This document shows, in pieces, positions 35,919-46,520 of a stretch of 64,000 bases of DNA (its first letter is position 1; every line of letters begins with the position of its first letter). The stretch is from contig OW799235.1 in the NCBI GenBank assembly GCA_941918925.1, forward strand, positions 108,393,947 to 108,457,946, in the 5' to 3' direction. The notes under the pieces were generated by a model. It saw nothing but the letters and a program-made list of their open reading frames with translations. It searched no databases and was not told where the DNA came from. The position numbers were made by a program, and so were the translations under genes. Source of the stretch: Phyto melanocephala. Taxonomy: Eukaryota > Arthropoda > Insecta > Diptera > Rhinophoridae.

Positions 35919-36037
35919 CTTCGTTAGTGCCTTCGTGAGTTGTGTCATTTCTGCATTAAACACCAGCTGTCGATGTTGTAGAACTAGTACGAGAACTTAC
36001 AACATGAAAACAAATTGGATTGAAATAACTTTAAAGC

Positions 36038-36300
36038 CTGTAGTACACGAAATGTAAAAAGCCACATACGCTTTGGCTGTGACGTCATTTTGATGTCATC
36101 ATAAAGCATAAATGTATCCGCTACGGCCACATGTGCTTCATTTGGATTTTTGGACAAAAATACATTTTGTGTAATAATAAAATCTTACCGCATGCAGCCA
36201 CTACGACTATTTAAAAAAATGTAATGAAAGTGCTGAACATTTTGGTGACGTCAAGCCTACATGTGCATGTGGCTTTATACATTTCGTGTACTATAGGCTT
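36038..36300. mobile_element. 263-bp MITE with ~37-bp inverted ends
   Basis: The left end is AGCCTGTAGTACACGAAATG and the right end, on the other strand, AGCCTATAGTACACGAAATG (19 of 20). Similarity continues through AAAGCCACAT. TTTAA precedes and TTAGC follows, so any duplication is short or eroded (TAA versus TAG). It contains several TGACGTCA-like words (GTGACGTCATT, GGTGACGTCAAG). Non-coding; superfamily unknown. Confidence 0.75.
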
Positions 36301-37004
36301 AGCACACAGATTTTTCCATTTTAAGATACTTATATTCTCAGTACGTGCATTTCAACAACATCTTTATACTTCTGTTCTGTTCCTAAGGAATACATCCCTT
36401 TTTTTATTCAAACAGAATAACAAAATCAAAATTTTTTGCTGCCATAAATAAAGAAGATCACTTAAACGTTCTTTTTTCTATTCAACGAACTATTAAGGGA
36501 TCATTATCTTCCTTAATTTAAAAACATTCATACGTACATACTTATAAGTACCCTACGATAAAATCATTTTTGTTGCCTAAAAAATATGATTGAAATCTTT
36601 GCTGCATTTTGTAAAAAAACAAGGGCAGACGCTCAAGCTGCTTTTTTTTTGCCAAATATTTAGTCAGATATGCGTAACTCCTATTTTTGGTAAATGTATT
36701 AAATTTTATGACTTTTTCTGCACCAAATGTATTAAAAATATATAACAAAGGAATCATATTTAATTTGTTTTAACTAAGAATACTTTTGATTATATTAGTA
36801 TTTATTTAAAACGATTAAAATTTAAAATTCTAGCGCTAACGACTATTTTGTGAAATATTTGCCAAATGTGAACATATTTTTAATTGAAAACATTTTCAAT
36901 AATTTTTTGATGTCACATACAAAAATAATCCTAAATTGTTTATACAAAAATATCTATAAAATAATTTTTATTCAAAAATTAATAAAAAAAATATCAAAAA
37001 AATG
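36301..37004. other. No recognisable gene
   Basis: AT-rich. Open frames at 36224-36451, 36542-36757 and 36850-37089 are low complexity without motifs; the first and last also overlap repeat ends. Confidence 0.4.
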
Positions 37005-37232
37005 TCTACACCCAGAAAACAAAAACTCAAATTTATTGCCATTCGAATGGTTCTGTTCTTGCAAACGAACTTTTTGTTTGTGGTTATAAAATTTCTATTA
37101 CAAGAAACATACCTATATTCCGAAACGAAATTCTTTTGATACAACCGTAAAACTCTACTATCACAAATAATGTTGCAATGCAGTTTACAACAATTGCGTT
37201 ATTCACAACCGATACTGTTTTCTCTGTGTACG
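37005..37232. mobile_element. Dispersed MITE, copy 2 of 2
   Basis: Homologous to 19721-19945. Here the ends look inverted: TACACCCAGAAAACA on the left and TACACAGAGAAAACA on the other strand at the right. The shared interior includes ATTCCGAAACGAAATTCTTT. Non-coding. Confidence 0.6.
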
Positions 37233-38241
37233 GATAGGAATATGTATCATGTAATAAACAGTCAACTAAATTCAAAATATGTACCTATGCATTACCCCAA
37301 CATACATACAATCATTGTTTTGTATGAACTTGTTTTTTGTTTAACCTAAAATATTTTCCAAGTTTGACTTTAAATCTAGTCATAGTTGTGTTTCGTTTTT
37401 TTTTAATCGTCCTTGACAGACCATAATGTTCTTCTTCTTTCCTACTGACATATTTCATAGTGGAAAAAATGTCTTTTCTGTTCAACTGTCTGTCGATCCA
37501 ATGACTGACTACCTTATGTGTGTATGTTGCTAGTTAAAGTGCAATGATTGACAATGACTGACACTTACAGTCAGTGAAGGTTTATAATTTTTTCTTGAAT
37601 ATGTTGCAGTTGTTGTTCTTTGTATATATGTATTTTAATAAGCCTTGAAATTTCCACTAATACGTTGTAAATAATCATCATCATAAATGTATGCAGCAAA
37701 AAGTGACCATTGTATATTCATATGTATTATACTTTTCAACATATTTCGTATTATTTTCCCTGTAATCGTGAGTGTAAATTATAATTATTCGCTGGCCTGA
37801 AAATATGATGTATGAAGTAAAAAATAATGTCTTGTTAAAAATTTTATTCAATAATTGAATTCGATTTGGAAATAATTTAAATTCTGCACGTATTTAGCCT
37901 TAGTTGCCGAAGTGTGTTTATGTATATTAATAAAACAAAATAACTTTGAACTATTGTTGCCTTAACGGGGGAAAAAATATATCTTACAGTTTTGTTAAAA
38001 ATGTTTTAGAAAATAAAATCAGTATTTAGAATGTTGATTTCTTGTAATTTATAAATTTTGTATTTCAAAGATTTTTATATCACTTATACGACGTGTTGTA
38101 CGAAATATTTCTTAACTCTTTAATTCCCATAGTCAAAATAAAAATAATTTTTATTTAATTTTTGGCTAAAATAGATTAGATATGTACGTTAAAAAAAATT
38201 TAGAAAAATATACTTGATAAATAAAACCGCCCAATTTTTTG
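37233..38241. other. No recognisable gene
   Basis: AT-rich, with a CATACATACAATC patch near 37302. No motif-bearing frame, RNA gene or repeat boundary seen. Confidence 0.4.
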
Positions 38242-38245
38242 TTAA

Positions 38246-39643
38246 AGGGCGGTCACCTACAGGTGACACTGGGCATTGTGTAAAGTTAATGGTTTAAAAA
38301 ACCCGTTTTTTTTAAATCTTCTCATAGATATAAAACATGAATTTTTTAATAATATATATATATATTTAAAAGAAAGGATTAAAATTTATTTATTGTGGAA
38401 GCTGTATCAACATTTTATATGCAAACCGATATTACACTTAGCACACATTTTTCTAGAGATAGGGTCCAATGCATGACAGTTTGATACAATGTTGACAATA
38501 CTATTATCATGCCACTTAGCTGCAATAATTTCTTCGGAAAATGTATAACATAGCATTACCCTTGGTTCTTTTTTTTTCATTTCTTTTGAGCTTGGCATAT
38601 TGCAATTCTCGGTACGAGTTTCCCTTAAAGTGCCAGTTGCCAAACATTCTGCTCGCGTAAATATTTAAGTAATGGTAAACCGGTTAAAAAGTTATCGAAG
38701 TACAAATTGTAAGGTCCCATATCTTGGGGCAATCTGGAGTGGAGCTCTCAAATGACAGCAGCTCCTAGGACTAAATCCGGCTGCATCTTTAGACTTGGTC
38801 CTGACGCACCCTGATATAGTTCACAATTCACTAACTATCCACAGCGAGTGGCTGCAGTTGGGCGGCAAGGACGTACTGTCTGCAAGATGGTGATATTGTT
38901 GAATTTCATTACTAGGTCATTGTACGTGTCACTCCTTACTTCTCAAAACATGCTCATATACTTTGGCGTCAAATATCCTGTAAGCAACAGTATTACGATG
39001 TAAACTCTAATTTCATTAACAGTCACATTCAGTGTAAGATTTCCTTGTAAAGCATACAAATTACTCATATCAACTATGAGCTCAACAAGATTTTTGCAAT
39101 AAAGTAATTCAAAAATTCCACGGTAGTCATCTCTTCCTGTAAGTTAGTAAAAGTTTCTTCGTCACAGTTTTATTTGCCACAAGAAGCAAATGATGTTGCA
39201 TATGAGCATACAAATTATATTTATATTGTAAATAAATAAAGTACTAATAATACCCAGTGTCACCTACAAGTGACACTTGGAATAGATTGTTATTTTTTAT
39301 GAGAACCAAATAATTTTTTTTAATAACTTCATATTAAATAATTGAAGTGAATATTTCGAAATAATAAATAATAAAAAAATTTTGAATTCTTACCATTTTG
39401 GCAGTTTTATATATTTTTTTTTTATCACAAGACACACTAGTATGTAAAAATCAAAACCACTGCTTAAAAATGCTCAAAAATCCCCTATTTCAAATAATGG
39501 CAGCAATGCCAAAATAAAATCAGATACAAAACAGGGTGTTGTCTGTATATTATTGATATTTTTATTATTCATTGGTGTCTGTATTTATGCTTAAAAATTC
39601 CGTTAATCTTTGTCACCTGCAGGTGACACCGGGAATTGCCGGG
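38246..39643 (-). mobile_element. piggyBac-like element, decayed
   Basis: Bounded by TTAA at 38242-38245 and 39644-39647, the obligatory piggyBac target. It encloses a piggyBac transposase pseudogene on the minus strand. The palindrome GTCACCTRCAGGTGAC sits close to both ends (38251 and 39612), and a third version at 39253 reads both ways (AGTGTCACCT..AGTGACACT). The outermost bases differ between the two ends, so the TIRs are eroded or the true ends lie slightly inside or outside. Confidence 0.75.
38405..39040 (-). pseudogene. piggyBac transposase, C-terminal part
   Basis: Across minus-strand frames: LLTGYLTPKYMSMF (family LxMGxxKLPSYRDYW), DTYNDLVMKFNN, then YNLYFDNFLTGLPLLKYLRE (family LYFDNFFTSxPLLxYL, containing a catalytic Asp), TGTLRETRTENC and SSKEMKKKEPR (family TGTVRENR..CPL.S.KEMKKKERG), KWHDNSIVNIVSN (family KWNDNSVVTxASN) and a C-terminal CAKCNIGLHIKC, the cysteine-rich zinc domain. 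Stops and shifts interrupt it. The N-terminal third is missing. Inactive. Confidence 0.85.
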
Positions 39644-39647
39644 TTAA

Positions 39648-40800
39648 ATTCATAATATTGAGTACTTCATTTCGCATGCTTCGAATTTCAAGCAAATTAG
39701 GCTAGTTGTTTAAAAGTTTCATGATATTTTTCATTTATCTTTAATTACCATTAACCACATACAGCAATTAATATTAACTCACGCATACGCGAGTTACGCG
39801 TTAACAATATACTAGCGAATAGAGTAATTCGCCGTACATATTCGAATGTAAAGTGCAAGGCAATTGCACAGATTTTTTTATTGAACGGGACACTATTTTT
39901 TCAATTATTCTTTATATATACCGAAGAATATACAATTATATTTTAATGTGTTAAATATCGATTGATTTATCTCAAGATGACTTTTGATTTGGTGTAAGAT
40001 CCATTGATGACAAAATTCATAATTATCTGGTTTAATTTTGGGTGGTACATTAGAATGGTATGACTTAAGGATTGTGGGTAAATAATTGACCAGGAGCCTT
40101 ACGATTAGTTTCATCAAGACAAAAGCGTCAATATAACACAGTTTAAGATCATACCTATAACAGCCGAGGGTATAATGAAAAATCTAAAAATGCGACCGAG
40201 CTCTACTTTGTAATACAAATATTTTTTTGGCGAAATTGTCTTACAAATATACTTTATAGTCGAGGGTGTACGACTAAGTATACACCCTTGTATAAACCTC
40301 TTGTTTTTATAAACACACATACTTACATATTAAAAATAATTTGTTATTATATGTTTGCTTCGGCTTTCGCCCATTATTACTTCACAGACTTAAAAATGTG
40401 TTGACACAAGGTTGAAACAGTCAGCGCTAGATATATTGGATTAACTTTATTAGAATTTTATAATGGTTTGATGAAACATATATTGTATCACATTTATTTT
40501 CAAAATTTTATTGTCTCCTTAAATATGATCATGAGTTCTTCATATTATCTATTAATTTTGTCTTGTAAATATAACAAACTTTTTCGTATTAATTCTTATT
40601 TCACTTTAACAAGGTTTAACTTATATATTTATATGTACAATGAAGCAATAGCTATACCTAAGTATTTTTCAATCACCTTCAGATTTTTTTTATCGAAATA
40701 TCACTGTAGTTGCGCATTTTAAATACATACATCGTTTGAAAAACAAGAAAAGTGTGAACATGAGAGGGATTGACTTAATTAAAGGCAGACATTATTTAGA
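39648..40800. other. No recognisable gene
   Basis: AT-rich. An imperfect 22-bp palindrome lies at 39775-39797 (TAACTCACGCATACGCGAGT..). The open frames at 39905-40117, 40114-40320 and 40468-40722 have no motif. TGTACGACTAAGTATACACC and neighbouring words near 40265 hint at a further old repeat. Confidence 0.35.
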
Positions 40801-40812
40801 ATGTCGGAGAGA

Positions 40813-41375
40813 TCAAGAAATAATAATTAATAAAACACATTTTCTTATCAATTCATTTGAACTACTATAGGTCACGAAAAAGTCATCTTTTTTTGCTGCA
40901 TTTCCTAAAATATTTTCGAACATCTTGGTCGGTAGAGCAATGATTTCTTCATAAAATGAGCTAGTGATTTGTTGATTATGCTTTTTAAATAATTCCATTA
41001 AAAGAAGTCCGGAAGGGTCAAATCGGAAAAAATGGGTGGGCAGTCAGTAAATGTTTTTGGCCTCAGATGCCGTAGACATCTAGGGAATTTTTTTTATTGA
41101 TTTGAAGCGTGTCAGGCGTAGGCTTTTTGTCGTCAGAAATACTATAATATACTTATACCATTTCATATCGACAGATTTTCCGTGTCTGAAGAAAAATGTC
41201 ACAATGATTGTTGTAAAACAAATTCCGCTCCAAACAGTTGCTTTTTGATCATGAAATGTTATTTCCTAGATCTCTTGTAAACAATCCCTGTCGCAATTCA
41301 AAAATGTAGATCAAGAGTCATTTGTTTGAGTGACTTTTTGGCCGTATTGTATACAAAAATTCATAGACTCATTTG
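40813..41375 (-). pseudogene. Mariner-like transposase, C-terminal part, split by hAT
   Basis: On the minus strand from 41255: HDQKATVWSGI (family HxQKVTVWCGI) then TFFF, later SDLTLPDFF.WNYLKSIINK (family SDLTPLDFFLWGYLKSKVY) and EEIIALPTKMFENIL (family EIxxIPxxMLxxVxxN). Frames change several times with in-frame stops. The hAT element at 41384-42379 separates it from its probable N-terminal part. Confidence 0.7.
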
Positions 41376-41383
41376 CATCTGAC

Positions 41384-42379
41384 TAGAGATAAGCTTAGAC
41401 CTGGGTATTTACCCATTTATACCCACTTTCGTACCCGGGTATTTATCTTATTTCGGTTAAATACTCATTTAAATAACAAATACTCGTAATTACGTAGAGT
41501 AACAGAAAGGTGAACATTTTCGAATTTATTTTGATTATATTTTTTAAGTGTATTTCTTGATACGTTTAGCTCAGATAAGGCAGTTTTGACTGCATCAAAC
41601 ACAACAACAATTCTTAATAAGAACCGCTAATCAGCGTGCTTATGGGAATCCAATGTAATAAGTGGAAGCTATGGCAACAACAATTCTGAAGCAACTAGAA
41701 AGATTAAAGTTTTGAAACCCAAGCTTGAACCTCATGTGCATAAAAAGAATTTGGTTCATTCATTCTTAAATATTCGTTCCGAGCGAGCTGTTTGGATGAA
41801 ATTTCTCCAGTAACTTGGTGGAATGGAATTTGTGGAAGCAAGCAATAATAATAGCAATAATAAAGCAAAATAGCTGTTCGAATTTTAACAGCTTCATGTA
41901 CTTCAGCTGCTACTGAACGTTCCTTTAGCACCCACAGCTTCATTTACTCAAAAAAAAGGAAGCGTTTAACAACACAAAGAGCAGAAAAAATATCATATAA
42001 GTATATAGTGCAACTGGAACTTGCTTTTTAAAAATTGTTTACCACCTTTAGCAGAAAGCACGCACTTCACTCAATTTGAAAATGCCATGAATTCTTCACT
42101 AGAAGACTCAAGACGATGTCACTTCAACAGGAATCACGTAGTCTATTTGATATGAGTTTTTATCGGATACGGACAGCGACAGCGATTGCGATTATATTTA
42201 AAAATTATTTCATTTGTAAATAAAAAATCTAATTCGTAATAAAAAAATTGAATTTTTTAAACTTATTTAAATTTTTCTTTATTCTGATTTATACCAACAT
42301 TTTGGATAAATACCCAGGTGCTTGGGTAAATACCTGGGTATTTACATTTAAATACCCAATTATCCATGTCCCATCACTA
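41384..42379 (+). mobile_element. 996-bp internally deleted hAT element
   Basis: Flanked by CATCTGAC (41376-41383) and TATCTGAC (42380-42387), an 8-bp duplication with one mismatch. The ends TAGAGATAAG and, inverted, TAGTGATGGG are imperfect TIRs of hAT type. Subterminal regions on both sides carry repeated GGGTATTTACC/AAATACCC words (41402-41450, 42306-42360). Inside is the C-terminal transposase domain. The element sits in a mariner pseudogene. Too short for a full hAT transposase. Confidence 0.85.
41867..42031 (+). pseudogene. hAT transposase C-terminal dimerisation domain
   Basis: An open stretch reads KIAVRILTASCTSAATERSF, then STHSFIYSKKRKRLTTQRAE and KISY, and stops at 42031. This is the hATC dimerisation domain: pattern xxLxxxxxSAAxERxFS followed by KRxRLxxxxxE. 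Upstream frames give weaker FVPSELFGWNF and SNLVEWN-like pieces; downstream an acidic DSDSDCD tail appears in another frame. The RNase H-like catalytic core is gone, so this copy cannot transpose itself. Confidence 0.88.
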
Positions 42380-42387
42380 TATCTGAC

Positions 42388-42560
42388 ACAATAACAAATG
42401 CAAATCGTCCTTGCACCGCAATGTGGATAAACTGACGCCACAATGCTGTGAGGGGTGACGTTACGACTCATATGGGTTCTCTTATAGCTTTAACCAGTTC
42501 ATTGGAATGACGTGGAATGTCGTGAGCAACAGGTTGACCCACTGTCTATTTTTAATCATA
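42388..42560 (-). pseudogene. Probable N-terminal remainder of the hAT-split mariner transposase
   Basis: This is the continuation of the 40.8-41.4 kb pseudogene beyond the hAT insertion, judged by position and by the minus-strand frame that reads FAFVIVSD across the restored junction. Similarity to the mariner family is weak here, with stops in all frames. Called by context. Confidence 0.35.
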
Positions 42561-42895
42561 AATAATGCCAGATTATGCTTTTTAACTTTTTTCTTCGAGT
42601 GAGTTAGTTGTTGCTTTGGTAATTGATGAGTTATTTTCAGATAACAATCAGGGGGAAAAAAAACAATCGAAAATTGACAAAAAAAATTTTTTATAAATAT
42701 ACAACAGTGATTCCTTACAAAATTTTAAGAGAATTGGAAGCAACAGCACCTGACGACTATATACATTTTTTAGAATGAACTTTGCAGTCTATTGAAAATT
42801 ATTGCAAAATGTTCAGCCGTTCGTCGAAAAAAATATAATTAAAAACTTCAATTGTTGCTTATTCATTTTTCTATAAATTTTTTGTATACCTTTTG
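42561..42895. other. No recognisable feature
   Basis: Short AT-rich gap between the mariner debris and a mini-me-like copy. No motif. Confidence 0.35.
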
Positions 42896-43658
42896 TTTTT
42901 ATACCCTTCACCTGTGGTGTACAAGGGTATATATGCTTTGTCATTCCGTTTGTAATTTTTACAATTTTCATTTCTGAAAGCTTATGAATGGAGGAGTCGA
43001 TTAAGCCCTGACCGTCTATCCGTCTGTCCGTGTGTTGGTTGAAATCAACTTTTAGAAGCAACTATATGTTCCTCAGATCTGTGTATGGTATCAATCTTTT
43101 GGAAATATCCAGGAATGAATCGCTATTGAAATTCAGCACAATCGCCCCATAACTTTTTGAGATATGAGCAAAAAACCACGACCACCTCGTTATTTTTTCA
43201 CAATTACAACAACAACATACATACAAACGTGTATACTGCTTGGAGTAAACGTGGCATGTAATCCCAGCTGAGCCAAAAAAATTTTTTTTTTATTTTATAT
43301 AATATTTATATTTTTATAATTTTTTTTTTAATTTTTTTTTATTTTTTAAAAAATTTTTTTTTAATTTTTTTAAAAATTTTTTTTTAAAAGTTTTTTTTAA
43401 TTTTTTTCTTGTTTTTTTTTTCTTGTTTTAAATACAAATATTTTTTTTTAATTTTTTTTTAGAAACATGTACATACGTAAACTCAATTTATAATTCTGTA
43501 ATGGGATGTTTTTATACATATATGTATGTTTTTTATAAATGTATGTACGTATTTCATATGAGATGAATGGTGATACAAACAATTATTATTGCATAACTAC
43601 ACGTTGTGAAGGGTATATAAGATTCGGCACAGCCGAATATAGCACTTTTACTTGTTTA
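42896..43658 (+). repeat. Mini-me-like element, full length, orientation II
   Basis: Starts ATACCCTTCACCTGTGGTG, has CCGTCTATCCGTCTGTCCG (GTCY) and ends with the hairpin ATTCGGC-ACA-GCCGAAT followed by ATAGCAC and TTACTTGTTT. The internal segment 43224-43540 reads AAACGTGTATAC...CAGCTGAGCC then T-rich, that is, inverted relative to the copies at 35.3 and 49.2 kb although the flanking element halves have the same orientation. Non-coding. Confidence 0.88.
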
Positions 43659-43713
43659 TACTTATTGTGATATATCACTTTTATATCTGCCACAATTCTG
43701 GCAGACTTTCATA

Positions 43714-43756
43714 AACTTTTTTAACTTTTTTTAACTTTTTTTAACTTTTTTAAAGT
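43714..43756. repeat. Short TTTTTTTAAC tandem repeat
   Basis: Four imperfect 9-10-bp units of T-run plus AAC. Simple sequence, no function inferred. Confidence 0.7.
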
Positions 43757-44815
43757 TACAAAATATGTTTTCTAGAATCAAATTATTGATAAATGTTAAA
43801 ATTCTACATTATCATACCGACATAAAATATGTTAAAATCCAGAATGCAATTTTCTCCGATTCTTAGTAGGGTGTTTAATAAATATAGAATGTATCAATAT
43901 TATTAGTAATAATAATAATACAAAAAGGCATTATATTTAAAGGTTATTTCGTCAATTGGTCCCGGCCATATTCTAAAGAACGCACGTACTTACGCACCTT
44001 TTTGTAGATAAAAATAAATTAAAAATAAATATGAAGACTTAAATAAATTATAATTCATCTATTGTCTGTATTTATTTGGCGACGAAAAAACAAATTGTGC
44101 AATAAATTGTTACTTGAATTGATCATTATTAAAAACATTTTTGTATTATGATGAATTTATTCTTTGTTTTATTGTTATTTAAACACCATGTTGATTGAGC
44201 GGAGTTTTAATATTTTTTTCTCTGCCTTCCATCAATTATATTTTCATTTTATAAACAAATATATATTAAAATTCAATTTTGTTACATGAATTTTATGAAT
44301 CATTTAGTCGATAGAAATATGACATCAGCTGAAGCGGGTGGCAGTGTCAATAATTTGCATGTGTTAATCTTCTTTTATGTTGCGTTATATTATTTAAAAT
44401 AAAGAAAATAAAGAAATATAGTGATAATTGATGGCCGGAGGGTGGATTTTTATTAATGTGATGCATGGAAAATTGTGTCTAATATGTAAATACATATATT
44501 TAGAAAACTCAATGTAGGCCATAATTTAAATGAAAATTAAATAAAATATATATGTATGTAAATATGTATGTATTAAATTATTTTCCTTCAACCTTTAAAA
44601 ATGTGTCAAACAATAAATCAAGAAAATAAAAACATTAATATAAACGATGAAGAAATAAAATACTTTGAAACGCACGTTGTTTTCCAAAGTCTTTAGCAAT
44701 ATTTTTTATGCATGTTAAAGAAATTGTGCCATGCAGTCTGGCCCACAATGCATGAGTAAAGTAAGGCCCACACAAAATATGGATGAGTTGGAAAAGTAAT
44801 CTTCTATATAAATAA
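43757..44815. other. No recognisable gene
   Basis: AT-rich. The open frame at 44635-44823 lacks motifs. A TAATAATAATAAT patch lies at 43903-43919. Confidence 0.4.
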
Positions 44816-45760
44816 AAAATCAAATGTCATTCGTCGGTAATTGCATCAGTTAAGAATGTTTGCCCGAATTTTGCTATTTTGTTTGTTTTTATTTTTCATA
44901 ATCAAACTTATGTTATTACGGACCATGCCCACATTTTTTATTTTATCTAAAATCGGAGGATGGCTGGACTGATTTGTAGAATTTTTTTAAATAATTTATA
45001 AAGCTCAAAAATGTATTTTACGCACATTTTTTTTCTTAAAGTTCAAAGTGGGTGTGGCACCATACAAAATCGAAAGTTTTTTACGCATTTCCAAAGTACG
45101 GCAATATCTTAAGTTTTTAAAGTTGTTGTGGCGTATAACAATAACAGCTTGCAAACTTAAAATGAGCTGTGAGAAAATGGGCGTGGCACCTTCGATAAAA
45201 AGAATATTCATTTTATGAGATATCTAGAAAATTATTACACCTTAAAGCCTTGTATGATTTATTTTTATCTCATTTGTCTTATTCCAACCAAAAATCTATA
45301 CGACAGGACCAGGGGAAGTGAGATCCCCCATACAAAAAACTAATTATATGTTTTATTTTAGGAACAACAAGTGTTTTCAATTCTGGTATTAGACATTTTA
45401 ATAAAAATTTTACAATTCATTATAATAAAGAGATTGAATCAAAAGAGGGGGCGTGGTACCTCTCATACAAAGAAAATATATTTAACGCGACATCTGCAGA
45501 ATTTAAGTTGTTATAGGCCTTAAATTCTGTGTCATTGGCTACGATATTAGTTTAGCAGAGAACGTGGTGCCTACACCACACTCTCTCTCTCCAATACATT
45601 TGATGTCATTTCTGGAAAACTAATCCCTATTTGGCTTAAACTTTGTACAGGTACATTTGATTATAATTTCCTTATTAAAACCAAAAACGATAAAGATTGG
45701 AGAAGGAGGAGTGATACCCTCAAACAAATATAATACTACTTATATAAAACAAATATTTCA
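44816..45760. repeat. Diverged GGGCGTGGCACC-type repeat block
   Basis: GTGGGTGTGGCACC (45049), ATGGGCGTGGCACC (45178), a related GGGGGCGTGGTACC (45449) and AACGTGGTGCC (45560) recur at spacings of roughly 110-270 bp, each followed by a CATACAAA-like word. The block starts at TATATAAATAAAAAATCAAATG, a start seen in many insect repeats. Similar GTGGGCGT wording occurs at 21.2-21.7, 58.2-58.5 and 60.3-61.2 kb. Minus-strand open frames here are not genes. Confidence 0.5.
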
Positions 45761-45779
45761 GAAGACATATGTACACAAC

Positions 45780-46125
45780 ACAGCAAAATGTTTATAAACG
45801 TAGGTGAGTCAATTTTTAAAAAACGTCCTCTACTTTTGAATGAACTTTTGTGCTAAATTTTTCTTTTTTTTATATTTTATTCCAATATGCAATTTTTGGT
45901 ATTAAATGAATTTAACTTTACTTAAATTAAATTAAATTGCTATTTGTTTCATTGTGTTAAAGCTGGTATACAATTTTCTATTAAATAGAGTGCTTGGGGT
46001 TGGCTGAAAGCCAATTATATTTGCAGTTGTAGGCTAAAATGAAGAGAATTGTAAGCCACAAATATACAAAAACTTAAACTAGACTAAGCAATAAATTACA
46101 AAATAGGCAGGTTATTTAATGGGTG
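45780..46125. other. No recognisable feature
   Basis: AT-rich, no motif, no repeat boundary. Confidence 0.35.
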
Positions 46126-46520
46126 TTTTTTTAAAGCCATCTAAATTTAAGTTGACAATATTGCTTGATATGTCCTTTAAGCTTTTGTTTAGTTTGGTTT
46201 ATTATTTCATGTATAGACTGTCCCGAGTGGTTAGAAACTTGTCGCGTTGAAAGTAATTTTTGGTTAAAAGGATGCCTCAGTTAGTGAAACTTCTTCATTT
46301 GAAGTTCACAAGTCATTACTGAAAATCATTTTATCCAAAGAATGTAAAGGTTGATTCCTATTAATAAAAAAACGATGCTGACGAAATCAATGTAGTTTAA
46401 GGATCACGATCACTGACTTTTTTGCACCATAAATGAACACTCTTAATGTGGAGAAGCTGTGGCCTCAACAAGATTTAATACCGCTGTTTTATTTTTTTTA
46501 AGGACTATGAGTTTTTAGTT
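46126..46520 (+). pseudogene. Possible mariner-like transposase remnant
   Basis: A Met frame at about 46210 reads MYRLSRVVRNL, resembling the MNRLS start of some mariner-like transposases. At about 46445 the plus strand reads NTLNVEKLWPQQD, like LDLxxMWFQQDGA around the second catalytic Asp. Nothing convincing lies between or after. An internally deleted, very old copy is the best explanation; this is a weak call. Confidence 0.35.

Noticed and set aside
39775..39797. Imperfect palindrome TAACTC...GAGTTA as an operator
   Set aside because: Four of 22 positions do not pair, and there is no nearby gene or second copy to support a regulatory role.
40114..40320. 68-codon minus-strand frame
   Set aside because: Low-information sequence in what looks like an old unidentified repeat; no motif.
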